Shown here: in pieces, positions 25,097-32,173 of the stretch
Position numbering within the stretch: position 1 is the first letter of the stretch
Layout of the letters: each line of letters begins with the position of its first letter
Assembly (NCBI GenBank): GCA_022843905.1
Contig: JALHMT010000038.1
Span: forward strand, 1-50,273
Direction of reading: 5' to 3'
DNA: 50,273 nt
DNA from: Rubrivivax sp.
Lineage (GTDB): Bacteria; Pseudomonadota; Gammaproteobacteria; Burkholderiales; Burkholderiaceae_C
Made by a program: the position numbers and the translations under genes
The notes under the pieces: model-generated
Seen by the model: the letters and a program-made list of their open reading frames with translations, nothing else
Told to the model about the DNA's origin: nothing
The model's database searches: none

Positions 25097-26491
25097 ATGA
25101 ACACTTCTTCCATCGATTTCGCCCGCCGGGCCTTCCTGCGCCGTGCCGCGCTGACGGGGGTGGCCGGCGCCGCCGCGCCCTGGGCGCTGAACCTGTCGCT
25201 GATGGGCGAGGCTGCCGCTGCCGAAGGCCCGGGCGACTACAAGGCCCTGGTGTGCGTCTTCCTCTATGGCGGCAACGATCACGGCAACACCCTGGTGCCC
25301 GTCGATGTCGCGAACCACGCCGCCTATGCCGCCGTCCGCACCGACCTGGCCACGCCGCGCGCCGACCTGCTGGCCACCGCGCTGACGCCGGCCGTGGCCC
25401 TGCAGGGCGGCGGCTCCAGCAGCCTGCAGTACGCACTGGCATCGCAGCTGGCACCGTTGAAAGGCCTGTGGGACGCCGGGCGACTGGCCGTGCAGCTCAA
25501 TGTCGGCCCGCTGATCCAGCCCACCACGCTGGCGCAGTATCAGGCGCGGTCGGTGCCGCTGCCACCCAAGCTGTTCTCGCACAACGACCAGCAGTCGGTG
25601 TGGCAGAGCAACCTGCCCGAAGGAGCCACCTCGGGCTGGGGCGGACGCATGGGCGACCTCCTGCTGTCCGGCAACGGCGGCAGCGTGTTCACCTGCATCT
25701 CGGTCACCGGCAATGCCGTGTACCTGACCGGGCAGACGGCGGTGCAGTACCAGGTCAGCTCGTCCGGTGCGGTCGCCATCAACGGCATCCAGCGCGCGCT
25801 GTACGGCTCGGCCACCGCGCAGTCGGCCTTGCGCACGCTGGTCACGGCGCCGAGCGCCCACCTGCTGCAGGACGAATACGCCCGCATCGCGCGACGCTCG
25901 ATCGATGCCGAAGGGCAGGTCAGTGCCGCGTTGGCCAGGCTGCCGGCGCTGGCCACGGTCTTCAACAGCGCCAACCCGCTGGCGATGCAGCTGCAGATGG
26001 TGGCCCGGCTGATCGCCGCGCGTGCCGACTTCGGTGTCAGCCGCCAGGTCTTCATGGTCTCGCTGGGCGGTTTCGACCTGCACGATCTCCTGCCCGACCG
26101 ACATCCCGGGCTGCTGACCTCGCTGGGCGAGGCGCTGGGTTCCTTCCACCAGGCGACGGTCGAACTCGGCGTGGCCGACCGCGTCACCGCCTTCACCGCC
26201 AGCGACTTCGGGCGCACCTATGCCAGCAACGGCGACGGCTCGGACCACGGCTGGGGCAGCCATCACTTCGTGCTGGGCGGCGCCGTGCGGGGCGGGCGCT
26301 ACTTCGGCACGGCGCCCCAGGTGGCGCTGAACGGCCCCGAGGACGTCGGCCAGGGCCGCCTGCTGCCCAGCACCTCGGTCGACCAGTACGGCGCCACGCT
26401 GGCGCGCTGGCTGGGCGTGCCGGAGACCGCGCTGCCGGCCGTGCTGCCGAACATCGGCAACTTCGGCGGGCGCGACCTCGGGTACTTCTGA
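25097..26491 (+). CDS. DUF1501 family Tat-exported protein
   Basis: This 464-residue protein has a twin-arginine signal (FARRAFLRRAALTGVAGAAA) and a DUF1501 domain (alkaline-phosphatase-like fold). Landmarks are YKALVCVFLYGGNDHGNTLVP near residue 55, FSHNDQQSVWQ, VFMVSLGGFDLHD, TASDFGRT and DHGWGSHHFVLGG. It starts 11 bases after the DUF1800 stop and forms an operon with it. Both products are expected outside the cytoplasm. The family's substrate is unknown. Its stop is 18 bases from the convergent aldolase gene. Confidence 0.9.
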   Translation: MNTSSIDFARRAFLRRAALTGVAGAAAPWALNLSLMGEAAAAEGPGDYKALVCVFLYGGNDHGNTLVPVDVANHAAYAAVRTDLATPRADLLATALTPAVALQGGGSSSLQYALASQLAPLKGLWDAGRLAVQLNVGPLIQPTTLAQYQARSVPLPPKLFSHNDQQSVWQSNLPEGATSGWGGRMGDLLLSGNGGSVFTCISVTGNAVYLTGQTAVQYQVSSSGAVAINGIQRALYGSATAQSALRTLVTAPSAHLLQDEYARIARRSIDAEGQVSAALARLPALATVFNSANPLAMQLQMVARLIAARADFGVSRQVFMVSLGGFDLHDLLPDRHPGLLTSLGEALGSFHQATVELGVADRVTAFTASDFGRTYASNGDGSDHGWGSHHFVLGGAVRGGRYFGTAPQVALNGPEDVGQGRLLPSTSVDQYGATLARWLGVPETALPAVLPNIGNFGGRDLGYF

Positions 26492-26509
26492 ACGACGGTG
26501 GGGCCGCGA

Positions 26510-27553
26510 TCAGGCCGCCGGCGGGAAGGCGCGCACGAAGTCGCCCTCGGCAGCGCTCGCGGAAAAGTCGAACGAAGGCTGCCAGGGCCGCCCGACGCGC
26601 TGCGTCATCTCGCGCAGTCGCTGCAGGTAGGGCACGCCCTCGCGTTGCAGCGCAGCGGCGCAGGCGGCTTCGTCGGGGAAGTGCTGCAGAGCGTCCCACC
26701 AGACCGCACGGCCGGCCAGGAAGCCGCTGGCGCCGGCGCGCAAGGCGAACAGCAGCGCACATTCGAAACCCGGCATGCTGGCGCCGGCCGACAGCATCAC
26801 CCAGGGCGTGCTGCCACAGGCCTGGCCCAGCGCGTCGAACCAAACCTGTGCCGAAGCCGCATCGGGGCCGGCGGGGTCGGGCAGGGCGGAGGCGGGAATG
26901 GGGCTTTCCAGCTTGAAGATGTCGACGCCGTACTCCGCCCCGGCGAAGGCGCGCACCGAGTCCACCACGCGCTGCGGCGGCTTGGCCGGGTCTTCCACGT
27001 AGTCGCGCAGGCTGTCGGGGCCACTGGGGAAGGGGTAGGTCAGCAGCTCGAAGATGAAGGCGATGTCATGCTCGCGGCAGGCGCGGCCCACATCGCGCAC
27101 GAAGCGGTGCTGGTGCTCCAGCACTTCTTCGCTGGCGTCGGGCCGGTACCAGGCCAGCAGCTTCACGGCGTCGGCCCCGAGGCGGCGGATCTGCGCCACC
27201 GACCAGCCGTCGATGGCCCGGCTGCGCCGGCCGCCGGGCGTGTCGTCGAAGCGGTGGTCTTCCAGCGTCAGCAGCAGGCCGCGCTGCGGCTGCAACAGGT
27301 CGGCACTGGCCGGATAGCCGTAGTTGGGGTCGACCAGCATGGCGCTGGCGTGTGGCGCCAGCGCGCGCGCCAGCCAGCGCTTGCAGGCCACGTGGTCGGC
27401 GAAGCTCACCTCGCCGCGCGGGATGCCGCGCGCCTTGGCCACCAGCTGTTCGATGGGCGGCCGCTGGTCGATGGCGACCATCGAGAAAAGGCCCTGCGGA
27501 TCGGCCAGGCGGCGCAGGCCCCAGGTCTTGCCGGGAGTCGGTGTGGAGATCAT
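26510..27553 (-). CDS. LacD-family class I aldolase, candidate sulfofructose-1-phosphate aldolase
   Basis: This 347-residue aldolase of the LacD/YihT superfamily (tagatose-1,6-bisphosphate and 6-deoxy-6-sulfofructose-1-phosphate aldolases) uses a Schiff-base lysine. That lysine is Lys214 in YGVDIFKLESP; other family marks are FSMVAIDQRPP, SAMLVDPNYGY, DAVKLLAWYRP, FIFELLTYP, VMLSAGAS and the phosphate loop ASGFLAGRAVW. It overlaps the YihV-like kinase by 4 bases (ATGA), so the pair act in sequence on one substrate. With a sulfofructose-type kinase upstream and sulfolactate genes in the same run, cleavage of sulfofructose 1-phosphate to DHAP and sulfolactaldehyde is proposed. It is longer than E. 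coli YihT (292 residues) and closer in segments to LacD, so tagatose or fructose bisphosphate remain alternatives. Confidence 0.8.
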   Translation of the reverse strand: MISTPTPGKTWGLRRLADPQGLFSMVAIDQRPPIEQLVAKARGIPRGEVSFADHVACKRWLARALAPHASAMLVDPNYGYPASADLLQPQRGLLLTLEDHRFDDTPGGRRSRAIDGWSVAQIRRLGADAVKLLAWYRPDASEEVLEHQHRFVRDVGRACREHDIAFIFELLTYPFPSGPDSLRDYVEDPAKPPQRVVDSVRAFAGAEYGVDIFKLESPIPASALPDPAGPDAASAQVWFDALGQACGSTPWVMLSAGASMPGFECALLFALRAGASGFLAGRAVWWDALQHFPDEAACAAALQREGVPYLQRLREMTQRVGRPWQPSFDFSASAAEGDFVRAFPPAA

Positions 27554-28458
27554 GCATTCCTGGCGCTCAGCCAGACCTCGAGTTGATGGCGTGTTGGCGC
27601 GCCCAGCGCACCCGCGCCGCGCTCGCACTTGAAGGCCGCCGCTGCGCTGGCGAAGCGCACGGCATCGTCGGCCGGGCTGCCTTCGGCCAGCGCCACGGCC
27701 AGGGCGGCATGGAAGACGTCGCCGGCGGCGGTGGTGTCGGCCGCCACCACGGCGGGTGCGGACTCGTGCACCGGCTCGGCGCCGCCCATGCTGCGCCAAC
27801 TGCCGTGTTCGCCCCAGGTCACCATGGCGACCTCGTTGCCCAACCGGCAGGCGGCGCGCAATGCGGCCGGCGTGTCCTGCCCGGGCGCCCAGCAGGCCAG
27901 GCCCGGCTCCGAGAACACGGCCCAGCGCGCCAGCGGCACCAGCCGGCGCAGGTCGGCCGCGGGAGCGACATCGGCGTCCAGCACCGACAGCACGCCGTGC
28001 TGGCGCGCCCAGATCAGTGCCGCCTCGGCGCCGGCCACCCAGCGCGGGTCGACCAGCAACGCGGCCGCACCTTCGAGTTGGCTGAGGTCGAGCGCATGGG
28101 CCCGCACCAGCGCGTTGCCCCGGTGGTTGAAGATCTGCCGCTGGCCGAGCTGGTCGACGACCACCGCCGAGACCGAAGTGCCGCTGTGCGGCACCGTCTG
28201 CAGGCCCGCCGGGTCGATGCGCTCCTGCACCAGGCGCTCGCGCAGGAAGTCGGCCGCGCTGTCTTCGCCCACGCGGCCGATCATGCGCACCGCCGCGCCC
28301 AGCCGGCTGGCTGCCACCGCGGCGTTGAAGGCCATGCCGCCGGCCTGCATGCGGTAGCGCCGCGCCGGTGTCTTGCTCGGGCGCGCAGCGAAGGCCTCGA
28401 TCTCGAAGACGTGGTCCAGTGACGCATGGCCGACGCAGGCCAGGCGCACGGCCTGCAT
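27550..28458 (-). CDS. yihV: PfkB-family kinase, probable sulfofructose kinase (YihV-like)
   Basis: This 302-residue ribokinase-family protein aligns along its length with my recollection of E. coli YihV. The three residues I recall as contacting the sulfonate in YihV (Lys27, Asn109, Arg138) have counterparts: Lys29 in RPSKTP, Asn111 in QIFNH and Arg139 in DPRWVAG. Shared text includes VLDADVAP, AVFSEPGLA, GDVFHAALAVALA and VRFASAAAAFKCER. The PfkB signature is DTTAAGD (241-247): the catalytic Asp247 is kept, but the usual first Gly of GAGD is Ala. It would phosphorylate 6-deoxy-6-sulfofructose with ATP. The ATG at 28458 overlaps the comC stop by one base, and the aldolase follows with a 4-base overlap. 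Generic fructose or ketohexose kinase is the alternative. Confidence 0.78.
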   Translation of the reverse strand: MQAVRLACVGHASLDHVFEIEAFAARPSKTPARRYRMQAGGMAFNAAVAASRLGAAVRMIGRVGEDSAADFLRERLVQERIDPAGLQTVPHSGTSVSAVVVDQLGQRQIFNHRGNALVRAHALDLSQLEGAAALLVDPRWVAGAEAALIWARQHGVLSVLDADVAPAADLRRLVPLARWAVFSEPGLACWAPGQDTPAALRAACRLGNEVAMVTWGEHGSWRSMGGAEPVHESAPAVVAADTTAAGDVFHAALAVALAEGSPADDAVRFASAAAAFKCERGAGALGAPTRHQLEVWLSARNA

Positions 28459-29459
28459 CACGCAGCCCAGGCCGACAGCAGCGTGTCGGGCACGTCGATG
28501 CCCTGCGCCTCGGCCTGGCGCCGCAGGGCCTCGCGCCGAGCGCCGGGCAGGCGCACGCCGTCGTCGCGCAGCATCTCGGCCACCAGCACTTCCACGCGGT
28601 CCAGGTAGCTGTCGCTGCCGGCCAGCGCGCCCGGATCGATCACGATGAAGGCCTGGCCGATGCGCGGCCGGTTGCCTTCGTCGACGAAGAAGCTGCTGGC
28701 CTCGAAGCCGAACTGCGAACCGACCAGCGCGGTGACCAGCAGTTCGACCACCAGGGCCAGCATCGCGCCCTTGGGGCTGGTCATGGCGCCGATGGGCAGC
28801 ATCGAACCGGTCAGGCCGGCCTGCGGGTCGGTGGTCGGCTCGCCCGCGGCGTCGAGCGCCCAGCCGTGCGGGATGGGCTTGCCCTGCTTGGCCGCCACCA
28901 TCAGCTTGCCGCGCGCCACTTCGCTCAGGCTCAGGTCGATCATCAGCGGATCGCCGTGGCGGCGCGGGAACACCGCGGCCACCGGGTTGGTGCCGAAGAT
29001 CGGGTGCTTGCCGCCGGCGGCCGGCATGGCGGCCGGCGAATTGGCGAAGCCCAGCGCCACCATGCCGGCCGCGGCAGCCGGACGCAGGTGGTCGACCACC
29101 ACGCCGCAGTGGTGGCTGTTGGCCACGCCGGCGAAGGCCACGCCCTGCGTGCGCGCCGCAATCACCGCCTCGGCCACGGCCAGTTCGCAGGCGGGGAAGG
29201 CCAGACCTTCCTGGGCGTCGATGAGCAGGGCGCCGCCCTTGCGGCGCGCCACGGTGGCCACGGCCTGGCCGTTGGCGCGTCCGTTCTTCAGGTGCGTGGC
29301 GTACTGCGCCACGCGGCTCAGGCCGTGCGAGCCCAGGCCCTGCGCTTCGGCCAGCACCAGCCCGCGCGCCGTGGTCATCGCCATGGCTTCGCCGGCGCCG
29401 GCGCGTTGCAACTGCGCGGCCACGCGCGCCGTGAGATCGGTCAGGGAGACGACGGTCAT
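28458..29459 (-). CDS. comC: (R)-sulfolactate dehydrogenase (malate/lactate dehydrogenase LDH2 family)
   Basis: This 333-residue protein of the LDH2/MDH2 oxidoreductase family has GLGSHGLSR near residue 42, GVANSHHCGVVVDHL with the catalytic His, FGTNPVAAVFP and GSMLPIGAMTSPKGAML. ComC reduces sulfopyruvate to (R)-sulfolactate (or the reverse) with NAD(P)H. Encoded next to slcC with a 4-base ATGA overlap, it completes the known enantiomer switch: (S)-sulfolactate to sulfopyruvate to (R)-sulfolactate. The assignment depends on the slcC-suyAB context; the family also contains ureidoglycolate and malate dehydrogenases. Confidence 0.83.
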   Translation of the reverse strand: MTVVSLTDLTARVAAQLQRAGAGEAMAMTTARGLVLAEAQGLGSHGLSRVAQYATHLKNGRANGQAVATVARRKGGALLIDAQEGLAFPACELAVAEAVIAARTQGVAFAGVANSHHCGVVVDHLRPAAAAGMVALGFANSPAAMPAAGGKHPIFGTNPVAAVFPRRHGDPLMIDLSLSEVARGKLMVAAKQGKPIPHGWALDAAGEPTTDPQAGLTGSMLPIGAMTSPKGAMLALVVELLVTALVGSQFGFEASSFFVDEGNRPRIGQAFIVIDPGALAGSDSYLDRVEVLVAEMLRDDGVRLPGARREALRRQAEAQGIDVPDTLLSAWAA

Positions 29460-30382
29460 GATGTCAGGGCCTGCAGCAGCCTGTCGGCGATGAGGAAGCT
29501 CACACGCGTGTTCGACTCGGCGCTCACGCCGGCGATGTGCGGGGTGAGCACGAGGTTGGGGCAGCCTTCGAAGTGGGCCGAAGCGGGCAGCGGCTCGGTG
29601 TCGAAGACGTCGATGGCGGCGCCGCCCAGGTGACCCGACTTCAGGGCCGCGGCCAGCGCTGCGTCGTCGACGATGCCGCCGCGCGCCGTGTTGATCAGCA
29701 CCGCGCCCTTCTTCATCGATGCGATGCGCGACGCGTCGAAGAGGCCGCGCGTGGAGTCGACCAGCGGCACGTGCAGGCTGACCACGTCGGCCATCTTGAT
29801 GACCTCTTCCAGCCCCGCACTGCGAACCTGGCCCTGGGCGAAGGCCGGATGGTCCTGGTCCATCATGGCGTCGAAGGCGATGACCTGCATGCCCAGGCCG
29901 CGGGCCAGTTTCGCGGTCAGCTGGCCGATGCCGCCGAAGCCGATCAGGCCCAGCGTCTTGCCGCCGATCTCGCGGCCGTTCGACAGCGCATTGCGCGGCC
30001 ACTTGCCAGCGGCCACGTCGGCCGTGGACACGTAGGCCCCGCGCAGCAGCATCGCCGCCGTGGTGACCACGTATTCGGCCACGCTCAGCGCGTTGGCACC
30101 GGTGGCCGGGATGACCTGCATGCCGCGCGACTCGCAGCCCGGCACGTCGATGTTGTCCAGCCCCACGCCCAGGCGACCCACCACCTTGCAGCGGCCGAGT
30201 GCGGCCAGCAGATCGCCGCGCACCTGGGTGCGGTTTCGCACCACGATGGCGTCGGCCTTCGCGGCTTCGGCCAGCAGGCGGGGCGCATCGTCCACCAGCT
30301 TGGGGTCGTACAGCACGTCGTGCGCAGCCTGCAGCTGCGCGACGGCGCGTTCATCCATGAATTCGGTGATGACGATGCGCAT
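29456..30382 (-). CDS. slcC: (S)-sulfolactate dehydrogenase (D-2-hydroxyacid dehydrogenase family)
   Basis: This 308-residue NAD-dependent enzyme of the phosphoglycerate dehydrogenase family has the Rossmann motif GLIGFGGIGQLTAK and the catalytic Arg region LINTARGGIVDDAAL. The Glu lies in DVFDTEPLP and the His in LTPHIAGVSAES. SlcC oxidises (S)-sulfolactate to sulfopyruvate. It is followed without a gap by comC and preceded by suyB across a 115-base gap with two hairpins, one terminator-like, so its level may be set separately from suyAB. Other D-2-hydroxyacid dehydrogenases look similar; the suyAB-slcC-comC linkage is what makes the call. Confidence 0.83.
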   Translation of the reverse strand: MRIVITEFMDERAVAQLQAAHDVLYDPKLVDDAPRLLAEAAKADAIVVRNRTQVRGDLLAALGRCKVVGRLGVGLDNIDVPGCESRGMQVIPATGANALSVAEYVVTTAAMLLRGAYVSTADVAAGKWPRNALSNGREIGGKTLGLIGFGGIGQLTAKLARGLGMQVIAFDAMMDQDHPAFAQGQVRSAGLEEVIKMADVVSLHVPLVDSTRGLFDASRIASMKKGAVLINTARGGIVDDAALAAALKSGHLGGAAIDVFDTEPLPASAHFEGCPNLVLTPHIAGVSAESNTRVSFLIADRLLQALTS

Positions 30383-30411
30383 CGAAAGGTCCCGCCCGGA
30401 AGTTCCGTCAC

Positions 30412-30443
30412 AAAGGAAAGCGGCGCCGGGAGAAGGGCGCCGC
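30412..30443 (-). terminator. Terminator-like hairpin between suyB and slcC
   Basis: On the minus strand a perfect 8-base stem, GCGGCGCC paired with GGCGCCGC, has an 8-base loop (stem-loop 30443-30420) and is followed by CTTTCCTTT (30419-30411). The U-run is interrupted, so partial termination or mRNA end protection seems likely, with read-through into slcC-comC. Confidence 0.55.
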
Positions 30444-30458
30444 GGACATGCGATTCTG

Positions 30459-30487
30459 GCGCCGGCGGCCCGTGGGGCTGCCGGCGC
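30459..30487 (-). other. Second hairpin immediately after suyB
   Basis: GCGCCGGC at 30459-30466 is perfectly complementary to GCCGGCGC at 30480-30487, with a 13-base loop. It begins 11 bases after the suyB stop and has no U-run. It may protect the 3' end of the suyAB message. Confidence 0.4.
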
Positions 30488-30497
30488 GGTCGCGAGA

Positions 30498-31673
30498 TCA
30501 GGCGCTTTCGTACAGGCGCGTCAGCACGAACTCGCGGTGGCCCAGCGCCTCGGCGGCGGTGAGGCGGCCGTTGGCCGTGCGCAGCATGCAGTCGAGCAGC
30601 TGGTCGCCGGCCTGGTCGAGCGTGATGCCGCGCTGCAGCAGCGAGGAAGTGTCGACGTCGACGTGCTCACTCATCAGGCGAACGGTGCGCGGGTTGGCGC
30701 AGATCTTGATGACCGGCAGGATGGGGTTGCCGATGACGTTGCCCTGGCCGGTGGGGAAGAAGTGCACGGCGTAACCCGAAGCGGCGCACAGCGTCACCAT
30801 CTCGGCCGCCGCGCTGGACGAGTCCATGAACCACAGGCCCGGATGGGTGGGCATTTCGGCCTTGTCGATGACGCCGTCGACCGTGCACTTCTTGCCGATC
30901 TTCTGGATGTTGCCCAGCGCCTTCTCTTCGATGGTGGTCAGGCCGCCGGCGATGTTGCCCTTGGTCGGCTGGCTGTCCGACAGGTCGCTGGTCTTGTGGC
31001 GGTTGATCATGTCCTGGTAGCGGTTGAACATGAACATGAACTGCTCGGCCACGGCGGGCGTCTTGCAGCGCTCGACGACGATCTTCTCGCCGCCGGTGAT
31101 CTCGCTGGTTTCGCCGAAGCACAGGTAGTTGCCCAGCGGGTGCAGCTTGTCGAAGGCGTTGCCCACGGTCGGGTTGGCGCCGCAGCCGCTGGTGGTGTCG
31201 CTCTCGCCGCACTTGGTGGAGACCCACAGCTCCGAGATGGGGCAGACCTCGCGCTGCTTCTCGCTGGCCCACTGCACGTATTCGCGCGCGGCCTTGCTGG
31301 CCTTCATGATGGTCTCGTGGTCGCCGTGGCCTTCGATGCCGAAGCCGACCACGGGCTTGCCGGTGGTGGCGATGCCGTCGACCACCTTCTTCGTCCAGCT
31401 GTCCTCGATGCCGATCACCACCACCGCCGCGACATTGGGATTGCAGCCGGTGCCGATGAGGGTTCGGAAGTGCAGTTCGAGGTCTGCGCCGAACTGCAGG
31501 CGACCGTAGGGGTGCGGAATCGCCAGGGCGCCCTTGATGTTGTGCGCCACGGCCTCGGCCGCCGCGTTGGACAGGTCGTCCAGCGGCAGGATGATGACGT
31601 GGTTGCGAACGCCCACGCGCCCGTTCTCGCGCCGGTAGCCGAGGAAGGTGGTGTCTTTGCTGATGATGCTCAT
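30498..31673 (-). CDS. suyB: (2R)-sulfolactate sulfo-lyase, large (beta) subunit
   Basis: This 391-residue protein of the UxaA/GarD C-terminal dehydratase family matches SuyB in length. It has the family blocks GYRRENGRVGVRNHVIILP, IGTGCNPNVAAVV and the iron-site region STKCGESDTTSGCGANPTVG (by position). HFFPTGQGNVIGNP and a C-terminal KICANPRTV follow. With SuyA it eliminates sulfite from (R)-sulfolactate, giving pyruvate, and probably contains iron. The ATG at 31673 has AAGGA upstream and was chosen over in-frame starts at 31724-31727. Relatives are altronate and galactarate dehydratases, but those normally carry the alpha domain adjacent or fused and sit with hexuronate genes; here slcC and comC follow. 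Confidence 0.88.
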   Translation of the reverse strand: MSIISKDTTFLGYRRENGRVGVRNHVIILPLDDLSNAAAEAVAHNIKGALAIPHPYGRLQFGADLELHFRTLIGTGCNPNVAAVVVIGIEDSWTKKVVDGIATTGKPVVGFGIEGHGDHETIMKASKAAREYVQWASEKQREVCPISELWVSTKCGESDTTSGCGANPTVGNAFDKLHPLGNYLCFGETSEITGGEKIVVERCKTPAVAEQFMFMFNRYQDMINRHKTSDLSDSQPTKGNIAGGLTTIEEKALGNIQKIGKKCTVDGVIDKAEMPTHPGLWFMDSSSAAAEMVTLCAASGYAVHFFPTGQGNVIGNPILPVIKICANPRTVRLMSEHVDVDTSSLLQRGITLDQAGDQLLDCMLRTANGRLTAAEALGHREFVLTRLYESA

Positions 31674-31742
31674 GAAAGTCCTTTGTTGTGCGGAGTTGAC
31701 GCGAGCGCAGCAAGCGTCATTCATCAAGCGGGCGCCGCGGAT

Positions 31743-31802
31743 CCGGCTTCGCCGGTCCGCCGGGGCCGCCCCCTTGAGGGGGAGGCGGCGTCAAGCCGCC
31801 TC
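31743..31802. repeat. Palindrome-rich intergenic element between suyA and suyB
   Basis: Three consecutive inverted repeats lie in the 143-base gap: CCGGCTTCGCCGG (31743-31755), CCCCCTTGAGGGGG (31769-31782) and GAGGCGGC/GCCGCCTC with a 5-base loop (31782-31802). The composition and order match a dispersed intergenic repeat I recognise from Comamonadaceae-like genomes. No second copy was seen in this window. Confidence 0.6.
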
Positions 31803-31816
31803 GGGGGTGGCTGTCA

Positions 31817-32098
31817 TCACCATCTTTTCGTCTTGATGTTGTGGACGTGCGCGTGCTGCCCGACCTGGATCGGGGCCACGACCTTGCCCATGTCGATGCC
31901 GTACTTCCACACCGTGTCACCTGCGGCCATGTCCTTCAGCGCGATCTTGTGGCCGATGGGAATGTCCTGCTTGCACTCGATCTGGATCATGCGGTCTTCG
32001 TCCATGATCCAGCCGTTCAGCGACATGCCGGCCTTGACGCCTTCGACGACGACCACGGCCACGGTGTCCTTGGCGTCGTGCAGTACGAAATGATTCAT
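31817..32098 (-). CDS. suyA: (2R)-sulfolactate sulfo-lyase, small (alpha) subunit
   Basis: This 93-residue SAF-domain protein corresponds to the UxaA N-terminal domain, made as a separate subunit as in known SuyA proteins. It begins MNHFVLHDAKDTVAVVVVEG and includes CKQDIPIGHKIALKDM and VWKYGIDMGKVVAPI. It would bind the substrate with SuyB. The start at 32098 has AGGAG with an 8-base spacing. A sigma-70 promoter lies just upstream, and the divergent GntR-family gene shares the region. The separation from suyB by a repeat element is unusual because the two are normally adjacent. Confidence 0.88.
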   Translation of the reverse strand: MNHFVLHDAKDTVAVVVVEGVKAGMSLNGWIMDEDRMIQIECKQDIPIGHKIALKDMAAGDTVWKYGIDMGKVVAPIQVGQHAHVHNIKTKRW

Positions 32099-32142
32099 AA
32101 GCTTTGCTCCTGGCTGCATCGGGATGGCAGCGGCGAAGGCGG

Positions 32143-32170
32143 ATGCTAGCGGGCTGCGCGAGGCTGTCAA
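32143..32170 (-). promoter_or_regulatory. Sigma-70 promoter of suyA
   Basis: On the minus strand a consensus -35 box TTGACA (32170-32165), a 16-base spacer and a -10-like TAGCAT (32148-32143) place the start near 32136. That leaves a leader of about 38 bases before the suyA ATG at 32098. Confidence 0.65.
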
Positions 32171-32173
32171 TCA

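Noticed and set aside
21259..25113. A very long minus-strand open frame (1284 codons) opposite gshA and the DUF1800 gene
   Set aside because: Its translation is low-complexity Arg/His/Ala/Gly text typical of the antisense of GC-rich coding DNA, while the plus strand encodes two recognisable proteins over the same bases.
30498..32098. Altronate or galactarate dehydratase (UxaA/GarD) as the identity of the two-subunit lyase
   Set aside because: Subunit sizes (93 and 391 residues) and linkage with slcC- and comC-type dehydrogenases match SuyAB, and no hexuronate genes are present.
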